From NCBI GenBank assembly GCA_028717865.1, contig JAQUMZ010000058.1, positions 1 through 10,238 of the forward strand: a DNA stretch of 10,238 nt, read 5' to 3'. This stretch comes from Elusimicrobiota bacterium (lineage in GTDB: Bacteria; Elusimicrobiota; Elusimicrobia; UBA1565; UBA9628). Positions 1-6,350 of this stretch are shown piece after piece (position 1 is the first letter of the stretch; each line of letters starts with the position of its first letter). Position numbers and translations under genes: made by a program. Under the pieces are notes generated by a model. It searched no databases and was not told where the DNA came from. It worked only from the letters and a program-made list of their open reading frames with translations.

Positions 1-1759
1 CTTCCAGCCCGTCGACCACGGCCTCGGCCAGGCGCCGGCGGAAGGCCGGGTCGTTGAGCTTCTCCTCGTGGACCGGCAGCGGCATGTAGAGCGATTCGGT
101 CAGGACGGCCGGCATGGCGGATATGCGCGCCACGGCGAGGTTGCCGTAGCGCACCTCCTCGCCGGGGAAGGGCAGCAGCCTCTGATAAGAGCGGTAGACC
201 GCGCGCGCCAGGGGCAGGCTCTGCGGATGGTAGTAGAACACGCTGAAGCCGCGCGGGCGCGCGAAAGGGTTGGTCCCGTCGGCTAGGCTGTTGTTGTGGA
301 TGCTGACGAAGATGTCTCCGCCTTTTTCCACGGCCAGACGCCCGCGCTCCGACAGGGAAACCTCGGACGACGCCTCGGGCTTGGTCAATACGGGAACGGC
401 GCCCCGGGCGAGCAGGAGGCTCTCCACCTGCTTGGCGACGGCGAAATTAACGTCCACCTCGCGCGTCCCCAGCGGACCGAGGGCGTCGGACGCGGACGGC
501 GCCGCGTTGTGGCCGGGATCGACGACGACCGTGCGGCCCTTGAGCGCCGGCGCGGGGGCCGCGGCCAGCGCCGGCGCGGACCGCAGCTCGAGCTTCAGGG
601 CGCCGCCCTCGTAAGCCGCCTGCCAGCCCCAGAGCGTCCGGGCCGGGTCGAGGCGGATGGTCAGCGCCACCGTCTCGCTGTCCTCCTGACGCCAGCGCGC
701 CTCCCGGACGAAGGTCTCGCTGGAGTCGTAGATGATCCAGTTGACGTGGCCCGCGCAGTTGTAGAGGCGCAGGGTGAGCGCGCCGCCCTCCCCGGGCTCC
801 ACGGCGAAGGCCACGCGCTCGGTCAAGGCGACGCGCACGGCGCTGCGGCCCCCGGACGGTCCTACGTGCACGCTGCCGGCCGTGGCGTGGGGCGGATGGG
901 TCCCGGGGGGCAGGGGCTCGACGTCCTTGGCTTCGACCCAGGCCTCGAGCGACGGGGAAAGCCCGACCTTGAATTCCGAGCCCACCCGGCCCTCGGCGCG
1001 CAGACGCGTGCCGGGCGGGGGGAAGAGCATGTAGCCTTTGCCGGGACCCGTGCGCAGGACGGCGCCGTTGCGGACCACGAGCACCGCGGGGGGGGCGGAA
1101 GAGATGGAGACCTTGCCGGGGCTGGAGGCCCGCGCGACCGAGCGGCCCGAGCGCAGGCGGCATTCCACGGCGGACGGTTCCAGGGCCTGTCCCGGCAGGA
1201 CGGCTTCCAGGCCTTCGTAATTCCCCGGCTCCGTCTCGCGCAGGTCGGTCCAGGGCCGGCGTCCGGCCCGGCACCGGGCCTGGGCGGAAGGGCTGGCCCG
1301 CATGCGGAAGGCCAGCCAGTCGCCCGGACGCAGTTCCACGTCCGCGCCCGGCCACAAGGAAGCCGGCTCGACGGCGGCCGGCCGCGCGGGCAGCGGCGCC
1401 GGCGGCGGGGTCACGAAAATCCGGCGCGCGAGCTGCGCGGGGCCCTCCCGGAGCGACAGCCGGCAGGAGAACGTGAAGGTCCCGGGGCTGACCGGCAGCC
1501 AGGCCAGGAAGGCTCCGTTGCGGTGGACGGCGACGCTGGCGCCGTTGATCGTGAAGGCCGCCGCGGGATCGGATACCGAGCCCATGACCCATTCGCCGTC
1601 GGAGAGCGGCATGGACAGCCCCTCGGGCGGCCACAGCACGATCACGGGGTCCGGCGGCCTGGGGGGCTGGAGGCCGCCGGCCGCGCCGCCGGCCCGGGCC
1701 GGCGCGCCCAGGAAAAGCGCCGCCGCCAGCAGGACCTGCGATCCTCGCATGTGCAGCAT
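1..1759 (-). CDS. Exported N-acetylmuramoyl-L-alanine amidase (Amidase_3), 3' end outside window
   Basis: Zinc amidase predicted to cut the bond between N-acetylmuramic acid and L-Ala of peptidoglycan in the periplasm. The frame stays open to base 1, so the C-terminus is missing. Numbering from the ATG at 1759 (586 codons visible): a signal peptide at about 1-23 with an Arg, a VLLAAALFLGA core and an ARA cleavage site; an Ig-like stretch at about 35-110; an SH3b-like domain at about 224-288; an AMIN-like beta region at about 290-395; Amidase_3 from about 405. Visible zinc ligands are His417 (VVDPGHN), Glu434 (TREVD) and His488 (SIHNN). The catalytic Glu is probably Glu555 (LTESLYM). The start lies 4 nt after the stop of the upstream cysteine-peptidase gene, so the two are probably co-transcribed and coupled. 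An in-frame ATG at 1750 is an equally good start and keeps the signal peptide. No clear ribosome binding site is seen. The fold call is firm; the exact substrate is inferred. Confidence 0.9.
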   Translation of the reverse strand, partial: MLHMRGSQVLLAAALFLGAPARAGGAAGGLQPPRPPDPVIVLWPPEGLSMPLSDGEWVMGSVSDPAAAFTINGASVAVHRNGAFLAWLPVSPGTFTFSCRLSLREGPAQLARRIFVTPPPAPLPARPAAVEPASLWPGADVELRPGDWLAFRMRASPSAQARCRAGRRPWTDLRETEPGNYEGLEAVLPGQALEPSAVECRLRSGRSVARASSPGKVSISSAPPAVLVVRNGAVLRTGPGKGYMLFPPPGTRLRAEGRVGSEFKVGLSPSLEAWVEAKDVEPLPPGTHPPHATAGSVHVGPSGGRSAVRVALTERVAFAVEPGEGGALTLRLYNCAGHVNWIIYDSSETFVREARWRQEDSETVALTIRLDPARTLWGWQAAYEGGALKLELRSAPALAAAPAPALKGRTVVVDPGHNAAPSASDALGPLGTREVDVNFAVAKQVESLLLARGAVPVLTKPEASSEVSLSERGRLAVEKGGDIFVSIHNNSLADGTNPFARPRGFSVFYYHPQSLPLARAVYRSYQRLLPFPGEEVRYGNLAVARISAMPAVLTESLYMPLPVHEEKLNDPAFRRRLAEAVVDGLE

Positions 1760-1763
1760 TTTA

Positions 1764-3635
1764 CTAAAAGTACGATCCGAAAAAGACGCGCCGCCGCCGG
1801 GGCTTGCGGAAGGTGAGATCGGTGACTATGCTGCCGGGCTCGATGCGCGCCAGCGGCAGGCCGAACCGCTCTCGGAAGGTGCAGCGCAGCACGCGTCCCG
1901 CGGAGCGGCGGCTCTCGATGAGCCGTTCGCGGCCCGCGTAGAGCATGATGTGCGTCACGCGCCGCGAGCGCGGGCCCGCGCTGAGGAACACCAGGTCCGC
2001 GGGCTTGAGGCCGCAACGGGGCACGGGCCGGGCCAGCAGCATCTGCTGGTGCGCGTCGCGCGCCAGCTCCAGCCCGCAGGCCCGGTAGGCCAGCCCCGCC
2101 AGACCCGAGCAGTCCACGCCCGTCTGCGGACGGGGCTGGACTCCGGAGCGGCCGCCCCAGTGGTAGGTCCGGCCCAGCAGCAGGCCGGCGGTCCTCAGTA
2201 TCCGCCGCCGCAGCAGCGCTTCCGGCAGGGGGCGCAGCGGCGCCAGGGCGCGGGCGGGCGCCAGGGCGCAGGAACCGTCCAGAAGCCGCACCAGCCAGCC
2301 GCCCCGGGCGAGGCGCGCCGCGAGCCGGGTGCCCAGGGAAAGGCGCAGGGGCCGCGCCGCGCGCGCCAGCGCCACGCTCGGAGCCCGGACCACGGCGTTG
2401 GGCTCCGGGCGGCGGTTGGCGGTGAGCGCGCCGGCGCGCAGCCAGCCGGGGTAGCCGCGCCAGCGGCCGCGCACGAGATGCCTCTGCTCCTCGGCCTCCA
2501 CGCGCGTCCAGCCGCCGCGGGCCTGGAGGACCGCCACGGATTCCCCGTAAAGGAGCTGGGAGAGGCGCTCCGCCCGCGGCCGGGGCGCCGACCACAGGTC
2601 CGCGGCGGGAACGGCCACCGTCAGGCGGCGCCCGCGGAAGGGCTCGACGAGATAGCACAGGCCCCGCTTGTTCACGCGCCAGGCGCGGTGGAACTGCCCG
2701 CGCTCGTATATCCGGCGGGTGGAGCGAGCCGAGGGGGCGGCCGGGTCCATCACGATCACGTCGCCCCGGGGCGTGAAGCCCGCGGCCACCAGCAGGTGCC
2801 CCCGCGAAGCCCGCAGGGGCGCGCCGTCGAGCTCCCCGGGGCCGAAGGTGAGGCTGACCACCACCGGCCGACCGCGGGCGATCTCGGCGGCCAGTTCCTC
2901 CAAGGAATCGAGCCGGCAGACGCAGGCCTCCAGGCCGAGCGCCCCGGCCGCGGCCGCGTTGAAGGTCCAGTTTCCGAAAGCGCCCGTGGCCGAGTCGCGC
3001 ACGCGCCGCGCCATCTCGGCGGTATCCAGCCGCACGCCCCAGTGCTCGAGCACCGCGGCCAGGGAGGTGGGGCTGCAGATGTCGCGGCGGATGGCCGCGG
3101 CCTCGACCATCTGGGAGCGTCCGCGCACGGGCAGTTCCCGGACCCAGGCCCCGGCCCGGAACGGCGCCGGCCGCGGCGGCGCCGCGCCGTCCGACACGCA
3201 AACCGAGGCCAGGCGCAGGAGCGCGGGCCTCGCGGAATCGATGCCGATGCGCAAGCGAAAGGCCCGGGCGGGGAGCTTGAGCCGGAGCGTGTCGGCCGCG
3301 ACCGAGCCGACGGCGTCCTCCTGGGCTTCGGGGGAGCGCAGCTCCAGCCGGCCGCCTCCGCGGCCCAGCGCCGAGCCCAGCGAGTACCAGGCCGACCAGC
3401 GTCCGCCCGCGAGGACGCGCGCCTGCATCTCAAGGCGCGCGCCGGCCGGCAGTTCCGCGTTCCAGGAACCCACCAGGTCGTCGAACGGCGCGGGGGCGCG
3501 CAGGACCGGAGACTCCAGCGCGGCGCGGGGGCGCGCCGTGACGAACAGCCCGCGGGCCATGGGCGCCGGTTCGAGCCCCGAGCACCGCAGGCCCGCGCCG
3601 TCCAGGGGGGTGCGCAGAACGACCGTATGGTTCAC
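1764..3635 (-). CDS. Two-domain cysteine peptidase: C39-like plus SH3b and NlpC/P60 (YkfC-like)
   Basis: A 623-residue protein starting at GTG. An N-terminal beta-rich region (about 1-165) is unassigned. Residues about 175-330 look like a papain-fold C39-type peptidase, with Cys187 (RDICSPTS), His280 (RGHLLVAAGF) and Asp297 (VMDPAAP). Two SH3-like segments follow (about 345-405 and 412-465). An NlpC/P60 domain (about 473-592) carries the YkfC-like signature YHWGGRSG...DCSGL, with Cys509 and His562 (THIMLYAG). Glu574 sits where the third catalytic residue (often His) is expected, 12 residues after His562. The family YkfC cleaves the gamma-D-Glu to diamino-acid bond of muropeptides. No signal peptide is seen and no upstream in-frame ATG, GTG or TTG was found, so a cytoplasmic muropeptide-recycling role is possible. 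The downstream partner is an exported amidase. The NlpC/P60 call is firm; the C39 activity is likely but unproven. Confidence 0.88.
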   Translation of the reverse strand: MNHTVVLRTPLDGAGLRCSGLEPAPMARGLFVTARPRAALESPVLRAPAPFDDLVGSWNAELPAGARLEMQARVLAGGRWSAWYSLGSALGRGGGRLELRSPEAQEDAVGSVAADTLRLKLPARAFRLRIGIDSARPALLRLASVCVSDGAAPPRPAPFRAGAWVRELPVRGRSQMVEAAAIRRDICSPTSLAAVLEHWGVRLDTAEMARRVRDSATGAFGNWTFNAAAAGALGLEACVCRLDSLEELAAEIARGRPVVVSLTFGPGELDGAPLRASRGHLLVAAGFTPRGDVIVMDPAAPSARSTRRIYERGQFHRAWRVNKRGLCYLVEPFRGRRLTVAVPAADLWSAPRPRAERLSQLLYGESVAVLQARGGWTRVEAEEQRHLVRGRWRGYPGWLRAGALTANRRPEPNAVVRAPSVALARAARPLRLSLGTRLAARLARGGWLVRLLDGSCALAPARALAPLRPLPEALLRRRILRTAGLLLGRTYHWGGRSGVQPRPQTGVDCSGLAGLAYRACGLELARDAHQQMLLARPVPRCGLKPADLVFLSAGPRSRRVTHIMLYAGRERLIESRRSAGRVLRCTFRERFGLPLARIEPGSIVTDLTFRKPRRRRVFFGSYF

Positions 3636-3641
3636 AGAAGA

Positions 3642-3670
3642 AGCGTACAGATTTGCCGCAAACGCGTCAA
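3642..3670 (-). promoter_or_regulatory. Sigma70-type promoter for the cysteine peptidase-amidase operon
   Basis: Read on the minus strand, TTGACG (3670-3665), a 17-nt spacer, then TACGCT (3647-3642, a weak -10). Six bases later comes the GTG start at 3635, with no Shine-Dalgarno sequence between. This predicts transcription starting at or next to the start codon, a leaderless mRNA. An A/T tract lies just upstream of the -35. The -35 is good but the -10 matches only three of six consensus bases. Confidence 0.5.
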
Positions 3671-3708
3671 CTCGTCGATAAAAAAATAATAAAAACAGGC
3701 CAAACCCC

Positions 3709-3737
3709 TTGACAGCCTGCGCTTTGGGCCCTAAACT
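3709..3737 (+). promoter_or_regulatory. Sigma70-type promoter for the tandem lipoprotein genes
   Basis: A perfect TTGACA (3709-3714), a 17-nt spacer, and TAAACT (3732-3737, four of six consensus bases). The predicted start of transcription is near 3744, inside the 8-bp palindrome TAGCGCTA (3737-3744), which could be an operator. The first lipoprotein ATG follows at 3768. The promoter diverges from the one serving the minus-strand peptidase gene and shares an A/T-rich tract with it. Confidence 0.72.
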
Positions 3738-3767
3738 AGCGCTATAGCCAGCTGGATCGGGGGAGCT

Positions 3768-3938
3768 ATGAACAGGATCGTCGCGATAACGTTTTTTACG
3801 CTTATTTCCATAGGATTCGCCGCGTGTTCCGGCGGCGGCTGCGGTCAGCAGGAAGAGGAAACTAAGATGAAATGCGGTCCCGGAACGCGCCTGGTCGGGA
3901 CCACGTGCCAGGCGGTCTCCCGGGACGCGCGCTTCTGA
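3768..3938 (+). CDS. Small lipoprotein with CGPGT tail motif (first of tandem pair)
   Basis: A 56-residue protein whose start is fixed by GGGGGAG two bases upstream of the ATG. A lipoprotein signal (MNRI, hydrophobic FFTLISIGFAA) ends in a lipobox with Cys20 as the predicted lipidated residue. This leaves a mature peptide of only 37 residues. It holds a glycine patch with Cys25, an acidic/Gln stretch (QQEEE), and a tail with Cys36 and Cys47 in the pattern CGPGT-x2-VG-x-TC, spaced 11 apart. The same tail occurs in the next gene, and similar CGxGT...G..C endings are known from small envelope lipoproteins of delta-proteobacteria. The two tail cysteines could form a disulfide. The function is unknown. 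Its neighbours suggest an envelope role, and the strong promoter suggests high expression. Confidence 0.8.
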   Translation: MNRIVAITFFTLISIGFAACSGGGCGQQEEETKMKCGPGTRLVGTTCQAVSRDARF

Positions 3939-3955
3939 GCGGCGATGGGGGAGCT

Positions 3956-4147
3956 ATGAAACACCACCCGTGGCGTGCGACGGCCGTCCTTTTCGCCGCG
4001 GCGCTGACCGGCGTCTTCGCCTGCTCGAGCGCCAACAACGGAAGCGGTTGCGGCGGCTCCAGCTCGGACACCGAGACGGACACCTCGGCCATCGCCACTT
4101 CCTGCGGGCCCGGGACGACCAAGGTGGGCAATACCTGCGTCAAGTAG
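3956..4147 (+). CDS. Small lipoprotein with CGPGT tail motif (second of tandem pair)
   Basis: A 63-residue paralogue of the preceding gene, 17 nt downstream and probably in the same transcript. The signal peptide (MKHHPWRA, then AVLFAAALTGVFA) ends at Cys23, the predicted lipidated residue. The mature 41 residues contain Cys32 in a Gly/Ser patch, an acidic Asp/Thr/Glu stretch, and a tail with Cys50 and Cys61 in the same CGPGT-x2-VG-x-TC pattern, ending VK. The start is chosen because the preceding 14-base leader (GGGGGAG then CTATGAA) is identical to that of the first gene. An in-frame ATG at 3872 would add residues with no signal character and overlap the first gene. The gene ends 4 nt from the stop of the convergent gene. 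Function unknown. Confidence 0.8.
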   Translation: MKHHPWRATAVLFAAALTGVFACSSANNGSGCGGSSSDTETDTSAIATSCGPGTTKVGNTCVK

Positions 4148-4151
4148 GGTC

Positions 4152-4913
4152 CTAGCGCTCCCCTTTCCCCATGGCGGGATCCTGAAGCGTTCCCTCCAGA
4201 AGCCGGGACATGGTCTCTTTTTCGTCCACCTTGCCTCCGCCTAGAACTCCGCCGACGAGCGCCGGCGGCAGGCCCAGGGCGCCGGCCGTGTTCGCGACCA
4301 GGGTCCGCACGGCGGCCTCCTCCCGCAGCAGTCCGGGCGCCGCCGCTAGGACCTCGTCCGGCGCCTGCCGCAGGGCCTCCCTGACGAAGGACTGAATCTC
4401 CGGGACGGCCGCGTACTTGGCCAAGTGCCCGGCGAAGTCGCGGGACCGCGCGGCGCCGCGCAGGAACTTCATCCAATCATGGTCGCGCATGTAGTCGTCG
4501 TTGAGCCGCTTGAGTTCCGGGCGGCTCATCCAATCCCGGCCGTAGCGGCCGATGACGGGATAGCGCCGGGTGTAGGCCTCGCCCAAGACGCGGATCTTCG
4601 CCTCGAAGGACTTGGCGGCATCGGCGAATTCCCGGCTGGAGACGGGCTCGGGGCGTTTCTCCGCGGCGGCGCCGAAACGCAGCCGCATCCCGCCGGTGTC
4701 GAGCAGGTCGAGGCCCGAGCCGGGGGCCGCGGCGGCGGCCGGGGCCGGCTCCGGGACGGGAGCCTCGTGCAGGTCGAAGCCCGAGGATTCGGCGGCGGAC
4801 TTGTCCTTGCCGGCGAACTGGAAGAGCGCGATCCCCAACGCGGAGAGCCCTACGAAGAGCGCGGCCAGCGGGACCAGCAGCCCGGTGGCGCTGCGGCGGT
4901 CTTCCCCGTACAT
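4152..4913 (-). CDS. Membrane-anchored protein of unknown function
   Basis: A 253-residue protein. One hydrophobic segment (about 11-33, GLLVPLAALF onward) follows a short charged N-terminus, giving a single-pass inner-membrane anchor. A Pro/Ala-rich linker (about 50-67) follows, then a mostly helical, charged domain (about 92-215) with the conspicuous stretch RYPVIGRYGRDWMSRPELKR and then LNDDYMRDHDWMKFLRG. A glycine-rich segment (VGGVLGGGK, 220-228) precedes the C-terminus. I do not recognise the family. The start at 4913 is preferred over the ATG at 4973: it leaves the membrane helix near the N-terminus and sits six bases after a good promoter, whereas the longer version would put that promoter inside the gene. 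It converges on the lipoproteins and diverges from the beta-barrel gene. Confidence 0.8.
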   Translation of the reverse strand: MYGEDRRSATGLLVPLAALFVGLSALGIALFQFAGKDKSAAESSGFDLHEAPVPEPAPAAAAAPGSGLDLLDTGGMRLRFGAAAEKRPEPVSSREFADAAKSFEAKIRVLGEAYTRRYPVIGRYGRDWMSRPELKRLNDDYMRDHDWMKFLRGAARSRDFAGHLAKYAAVPEIQSFVREALRQAPDEVLAAAPGLLREEAAVRTLVANTAGALGLPPALVGGVLGGGKVDEKETMSRLLEGTLQDPAMGKGER

Positions 4914-4919
4914 GGAAAA

Positions 4920-4948
4920 ATTATTGCAGGCGGCGGGGCGTTCGTCAA
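4920..4948 (-). promoter_or_regulatory. Sigma70-type promoter giving a predicted leaderless mRNA
   Basis: On the minus strand, TTGACG (4948-4943), exactly 17 nt, then AATAAT (4925-4920, five of six consensus) preceded by TGC as in extended -10 promoters. Six bases later comes the ATG at 4913. No Shine-Dalgarno sequence fits in the gap. An A/T-rich stretch (about 4959-4975) upstream of the -35 could act as an UP element. This promoter decides the start of the membrane protein gene. Confidence 0.68.
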
Positions 4949-4986
4949 GGGCGCGGCCTATTAATAAATCCATAATGGGCTTTCGT

Positions 4987-4992
4987 TATAAT
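4987..4992 (+). promoter_or_regulatory. Consensus -10 box (TATAAT) seven bases before a GTG start
   Basis: A perfect TATAAT ends seven bases before the GTG at 5000, so the transcript should begin at about the start codon. No -35 resembling TTGACA is seen at a 16-18 nt spacing, and there is no Shine-Dalgarno sequence. A stop codon (TAA, 4973-4975) lies in frame upstream, so the gene cannot start earlier with a usual start codon. Confidence 0.6.
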
Positions 4993-4999
4993 CGCCTAC

Positions 5000-6349
5000 G
5001 TGCTGAGGCGCGTGATTTTCGCGGGTCTGGCGCTGCTCGCGTCCGTCGGGGTTCGGGCGGCGGGCTTCGCGGATTTCCTGCCCGGGGCCAAGGCCATGGG
5101 CATGGGCATGGCCTTTTCCGCGGTGGCCGACGATCCTTACGCGATGTTCTTCAACCCCGCCGGCACGGCCAACACGCCCTACGCCCAGGCGGGAGGCAGT
5201 TTCGGCCGCATGCAATCTCCGGTCGGGACGCTTTCCTTCGCGGCCCTGACCTATCTGCGCCCGTTCGAGCCGATCAACACCGCCACGGTGGGTGCGGGCT
5301 ATTACGCCGGCCGGCAGACCAACGGCGGCGACAAGGATTCCTTCCTGCTGCATTACGCCCAGGAACTGCGCATACCGCGCCTGCCCCTGGCCAAGCCCCT
5401 GCGCGTGGGCGGCAACTTCAAGTTCGTGAACGTCGACCAGGGCCGGGGCAGCTTCGGGGCCGGCTTCGACGGCGGCATCCTGGCGCGTTCCAACATCGGG
5501 CTCAGCGGCTCGCTGACCCTGCTGGATTTGACCACCAACGTCGGGGTCCCGCATCCCACGATCGGCCTGGGCACGGCCTATACCTGGCGGCGCCGGCTGA
5601 CCGTGGCCGGCGACCTGCGCTACCGCAAGGGGCTGGCCGAGTTCTATCCCGGCCTGGAGGCGTCTTTCCACCAAGGCCTGCTCAAGGCGCGCCTGGGCCG
5701 GGGCTTTCAGCTCGACGGGGTCGGCCAGCTGGCCCTGGGCCTGGGGGTCAACTTCTCGCCTTTGGTCATCGACGTCGCTATGACCGTGCCCACCGGCGGC
5801 ATCCATCGCCGCGGGGGGGCCTATCAGGCCGGCCTCAACTACCGCTTTGGGGCGCCCTCCTTCGCGAGCAGCTTCGTGGGCCAAGCCGCGATCCAGGCCG
5901 ACTCCCTGCGCAGCGACATCTTCCGCCTGGAGGAATTCAAGAAGAACCTGCAGAACGACACCCAGAGCGCCGAGTCCAACAAGACCATCGTTTCCGGCGA
6001 GATGTCGGTTCTACGCAAGCGCCTGGCCGAGTCGCAGGACGAGCTGCGCTTGCTGGAGAAGCGCAAGGACGAGCTGGAGTACGCGCTGTCGGTCCTGTCG
6101 CTGGAGAAGCGCAAGCTTCTGCCGCCGCCCGCGCCCAAGCGCGCCCCGGCCAAGCCCAAGCCCGCCCCGGTCGTCGTCTGGCCGCGCTACCGGCAGGTCC
6201 GGCCGGGAGACACCCTGCGCTCCATCGCCCAGGAGTTCTACCGCGACGCCGCGCGCTGGGAGCTCATCTACGAGGCCAACCGCGACAAGGTCGAGCGCGG
6301 CCTGCCCCGGACGGGCGCGGTCCTGGAAATCCCGGATCCCAGGCGTTGA
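5000..6349 (+). CDS. Outer-membrane beta-barrel (PorV/PorQ-like) with coiled coil and LysM domain
   Basis: A 449-residue protein starting at GTG. The signal peptide (MLRRVIFAGL, then ALLASVGVRA) is cut at about residue 20. The mature start carries the PorV/PorQ/FadL-like signature GAKAMGMGMAFSAVADDPYA followed by FNPAG (29-55). Alternating beta-strand segments run to YRFG at 281-284, a typical last strand. Residues about 299-372 are a charged coiled coil (SVLRKRLAESQDELRLLEKR). A Pro/Lys/Ala linker (375-393) leads to a LysM domain (about 397-445: YRQVRPGDTLRSIAQEFYRD onward). LysM domains bind peptidoglycan, so the C-terminus probably extends into the periplasm and anchors the barrel to the wall, much as OmpA-like domains do. 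It is followed one base later by the pseudo-receiver gene, so they form an operon. The barrel class is inferred from the signature; the LysM call is strong. Confidence 0.88.
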   Translation: MLRRVIFAGLALLASVGVRAAGFADFLPGAKAMGMGMAFSAVADDPYAMFFNPAGTANTPYAQAGGSFGRMQSPVGTLSFAALTYLRPFEPINTATVGAGYYAGRQTNGGDKDSFLLHYAQELRIPRLPLAKPLRVGGNFKFVNVDQGRGSFGAGFDGGILARSNIGLSGSLTLLDLTTNVGVPHPTIGLGTAYTWRRRLTVAGDLRYRKGLAEFYPGLEASFHQGLLKARLGRGFQLDGVGQLALGLGVNFSPLVIDVAMTVPTGGIHRRGGAYQAGLNYRFGAPSFASSFVGQAAIQADSLRSDIFRLEEFKKNLQNDTQSAESNKTIVSGEMSVLRKRLAESQDELRLLEKRKDELEYALSVLSLEKRKLLPPPAPKRAPAKPKPAPVVVWPRYRQVRPGDTLRSIAQEFYRDAARWELIYEANRDKVERGLPRTGAVLEIPDPRR

Positions 6350-6350
6350 G

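Noticed and set aside
447..3201. Alternative minus-strand frames (395 and 519 residues)
   Set aside because: They overlap the real minus-strand genes in another frame and show only Arg/Gly/Pro-rich composition without motifs.
296..3689. Long plus-strand open frames (506 and 795 residues) antisense to the amidase and peptidase genes
   Set aside because: The translations are low-complexity Arg/Gly/Ala/Pro strings with no domain motifs, while the minus-strand frames give clear Amidase_3, C39 and NlpC/P60 motifs. GC-rich DNA produces such shadow frames.
3872..4147. Longer start (ATG at 3872) for the second lipoprotein
   Set aside because: It would overlap the first lipoprotein gene and bury the signal peptide. 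The ATG at 3956 has the duplicated leader and ribosome binding site.
4914..4973. Longer start (ATG at 4973) for the membrane protein
   Set aside because: It would add 20 residues with no signal character and place a strong promoter inside the gene.
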